Shown here one piece after another: positions 5,351 through 6,803 of a stretch of 6,803 bases of DNA. Where the stretch lies: contig DAOWIM010000275.1 in NCBI GenBank assembly GCA_030640905.1, positions 1 to 6,803 on the forward strand, written 5' to 3'. Source of the stretch: a bacterium (GTDB taxonomy: Bacteria; Zixibacteria; MSB-5A5; GN15; FEB-12). The notes below the pieces were generated by a model. It did no database searches, was not told where the DNA came from, and was given only the letters and a program-made list of their open reading frames with translations. Numbering within the stretch: position 1 is the first letter of the stretch; each line of letters starts with the position of its first letter. Position numbers and translations under genes: made by a program.

Positions 5351-6803
5351 CTAACCCTTCATCGGAATCTTGACTTTGTTTTTCCGGGCAAACTTGCGAG
5401 CATCTTCATAGCCCGCATCGACATGCCGGACAATACCGGTGCCGGGATCGTTGGTCAGGACACGGTTGAGACGCTCAGCCATCTCTTTGGAGCCATCGGC
5501 CAACACCACCATACCGGCATGGATCGAATTACCGATCCCCACCCCGCCACCATGATGTATCGACACCCAGCTTGCACCCGAGATCGCATTCAGCATACCG
5601 TTGAGCAGCGGCCAATCCGCGATAGCATCAGAACCGTCAAGCATCCCTTCGGTTTCACGATTAGGCGAAGCGACGCTTCCGCAGTCGAGATGGTCGCGTC
5701 CGATTACCACCGGCCCCGAAATCTTGCCCTTCTTGATGTAGGTGTTGATAATATCGCCAAACTTCGCCCGCTCACCGTAACCGAGCCAGCAGATACGCGA
5801 TGGTAACCCCTGGAACGCAATTTTCTCCGAAGCTAACTTGATCCACCGTATCAAAGATTTGTTGTAGGCGAAATTGTCATAGATGATCTGGTCAGTGGTG
5901 TGGATATCTTTCGGATCGCCCGACAACGCCGCCCACCGGAACGGGCCTTTTCCCTCACAGAAGAGAGGCCGGATGTAGGCCGGGACGAATCCGGGATAGT
6001 CAAAAGCGTTTTTCAATCCGCCGGTCTGAGCCTGACCGCGCAGATTGTTACCATAGTCAAAAACAATAGCACCGGCTTTCTGGAATTTCAACATCGCTCC
6101 GCAGTGCCGCGCCATTGCTTTGAACGACCGCTCGATGTACCCCGCCGCATCTTTCTTGCGAAGGCGCCCCGCCTCGATTAGCGTGAGACCTTCCGGGACA
6201 TAGCCGTTGAGTTCGTCGTGGGCCGAGGTCTGGTCGGTGACGATATCCGGGACGATACCCCTTCGGAATATCTCCGGGAAAACCTCGGCGCAGTTGCCCA
6301 CCAGACCGACTGATATCGGCTTGCCTGACTTGGTGTGGTCCTTCATGAGTTTGAGCGCCTTATCCAGCGACTTCACCTTGATATCGCAGAACCCCTGCGT
6401 AATTCGGCGATTGATGTGGTCCTCATCGACCTCAACCACCAGAACCGACGCTCCGGCCATGGTGCCGGCCATCGGCTGAGCGCCACCCATACCGCCCATT
6501 CCGCCGGTTAGTATCCACTTGCCGATCATCTCGCCTTTGAAATGCTTGTCGGCGATAGCCGCGAAAGTCTCGTAGGTCCCCTGGATAATCCCCTGCGTGC
6601 CGATATAAATCCAGCTTCCGGCGGTCATCTGCCCGTACATGATCAGGCCCAGCTTGTCGAGCGCGCGGAATTTTTCCCATGTCGCCCAGGCCGGTACGAG
6701 GTGCGAGTTGGCTATCAGCACCCGTGGCGCGTAGTCGTGAGTGCGGAATATCCCCACCGGCTTGCCCGACTGCACCAAAAGGGTCTCGTCGTTTTTCAGA
6801 GAT
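5351..6803 (-). CDS. hutU: Urocanase (urocanate hydratase), 5' end outside the window
   Basis: Partial gene: the reading frame is open to the right edge, where the visible part begins ...SLKNDETLLVQSGKP. About 80 N-terminal residues of a protein near 555 residues are missing. Urocanase adds water to urocanate to make 4-imidazolone-5-propionate, using tightly bound NAD+ as an electrophile, and is step two of histidine degradation; its product is the substrate of HutI. Motifs in order: VFRTH-like GIFRTH, YGQMTAGSWIYIGTQGI, the glycine-rich NAD+ site GGMGGMGGAQPMAGTMAG (about 6505-6452), RICWLGYGERA holding the conserved cysteine (codon at 5789-5791), HLDCGSVASPNRETE, and SIHHGGGVGIGNSIHAGM. All are intact, so the enzyme is probably active. 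A TTG at 6776-6778 is not the start, because the conserved DETLL sequence lies before it in frame. The gene points towards the glycosyltransferase gene, and no hairpin terminator is visible in the 21 bases between them. Confidence 0.97.
   Translation of the reverse strand, partial: SLKNDETLLVQSGKPVGIFRTHDYAPRVLIANSHLVPAWATWEKFRALDKLGLIMYGQMTAGSWIYIGTQGIIQGTYETFAAIADKHFKGEMIGKWILTGGMGGMGGAQPMAGTMAGASVLVVEVDEDHINRRITQGFCDIKVKSLDKALKLMKDHTKSGKPISVGLVGNCAEVFPEIFRRGIVPDIVTDQTSAHDELNGYVPEGLTLIEAGRLRKKDAAGYIERSFKAMARHCGAMLKFQKAGAIVFDYGNNLRGQAQTGGLKNAFDYPGFVPAYIRPLFCEGKGPFRWAALSGDPKDIHTTDQIIYDNFAYNKSLIRWIKLASEKIAFQGLPSRICWLGYGERAKFGDIINTYIKKGKISGPVVIGRDHLDCGSVASPNRETEGMLDGSDAIADWPLLNGMLNAISGASWVSIHHGGGVGIGNSIHAGMVVLADGSKEMAERLNRVLTNDPGTGIVRHVDAGYEDARKFARKNKVKIPMKG

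Noticed and set aside
5423..5806. 127-residue plus-strand open frame inside hutU
   Set aside because: Antisense to the most conserved part of urocanase; it is a shadow of that gene.
6776..6778. TTG as the start codon of hutU
   Set aside because: The frame stays open to the window edge and the preceding residues (DETLL) are conserved urocanase sequence, so the real start is outside.

Overview
The window comes from a diderm (Gram-negative-type) bacterium. The evidence is an LptE-type lipopolysaccharide-assembly lipoprotein, a PorV/PorQ-type outer-membrane barrel and a second lipoprotein. The PorV/PorQ signature and the style of the LptE protein point towards the FCB group or a related candidate phylum (Zixibacteria-like would fit). 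That placement rests on family recognition only and is uncertain. Coding density is high, gaps are short, and there are no frameshifts, transposases, CRISPR arrays, tRNAs or rRNAs.

Layout, left to right. On the minus strand, read from about 3790 down to 30, lie five genes in one direction: hutI (imidazolonepropionase), an lptE-like lipoprotein gene, a PorV/PorQ-family outer-membrane protein gene, a small lipoprotein gene that overlaps it by 7 bases, and a single-domain rhodanese gene. Gaps between them are 35, 46, -7 and 42 bases. A 108-base divergent intergenic region (3755-3862) separates hutI from a plus-strand gene for a multi-pass membrane glycosyltransferase of the ArnT/PMT (GT39-like) type (3863-5329). 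That gene runs convergently, with a 21-base gap, into hutU (urocanase), which lies on the minus strand and leaves the window at its 5' end.

Functionally there are two themes. HutU and HutI catalyse consecutive steps of histidine degradation (urocanate to imidazolonepropionate to formiminoglutamate). LptE, the barrel protein, the small lipoprotein and the glycosyltransferase all belong to the cell envelope. The themes are interleaved: the glycosyltransferase gene splits the two hut genes in opposite orientation, and hutI heads the envelope gene run.

The most notable signal is in the divergent intergenic region. Both outward genes have a sigma70-like promoter of identical geometry (-35, 16-base spacer, -10, 6 bases, ATG). 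Neither has a Shine-Dalgarno sequence or an alternative ATG, GTG or TTG start, so both transcripts are predicted to be leaderless. The two best-supported internal genes of the minus-strand run have Shine-Dalgarno-like sequences instead. I see no wholly new system here; the remaining genes are recognisable families apart from the small lipoprotein, which I can place only loosely.
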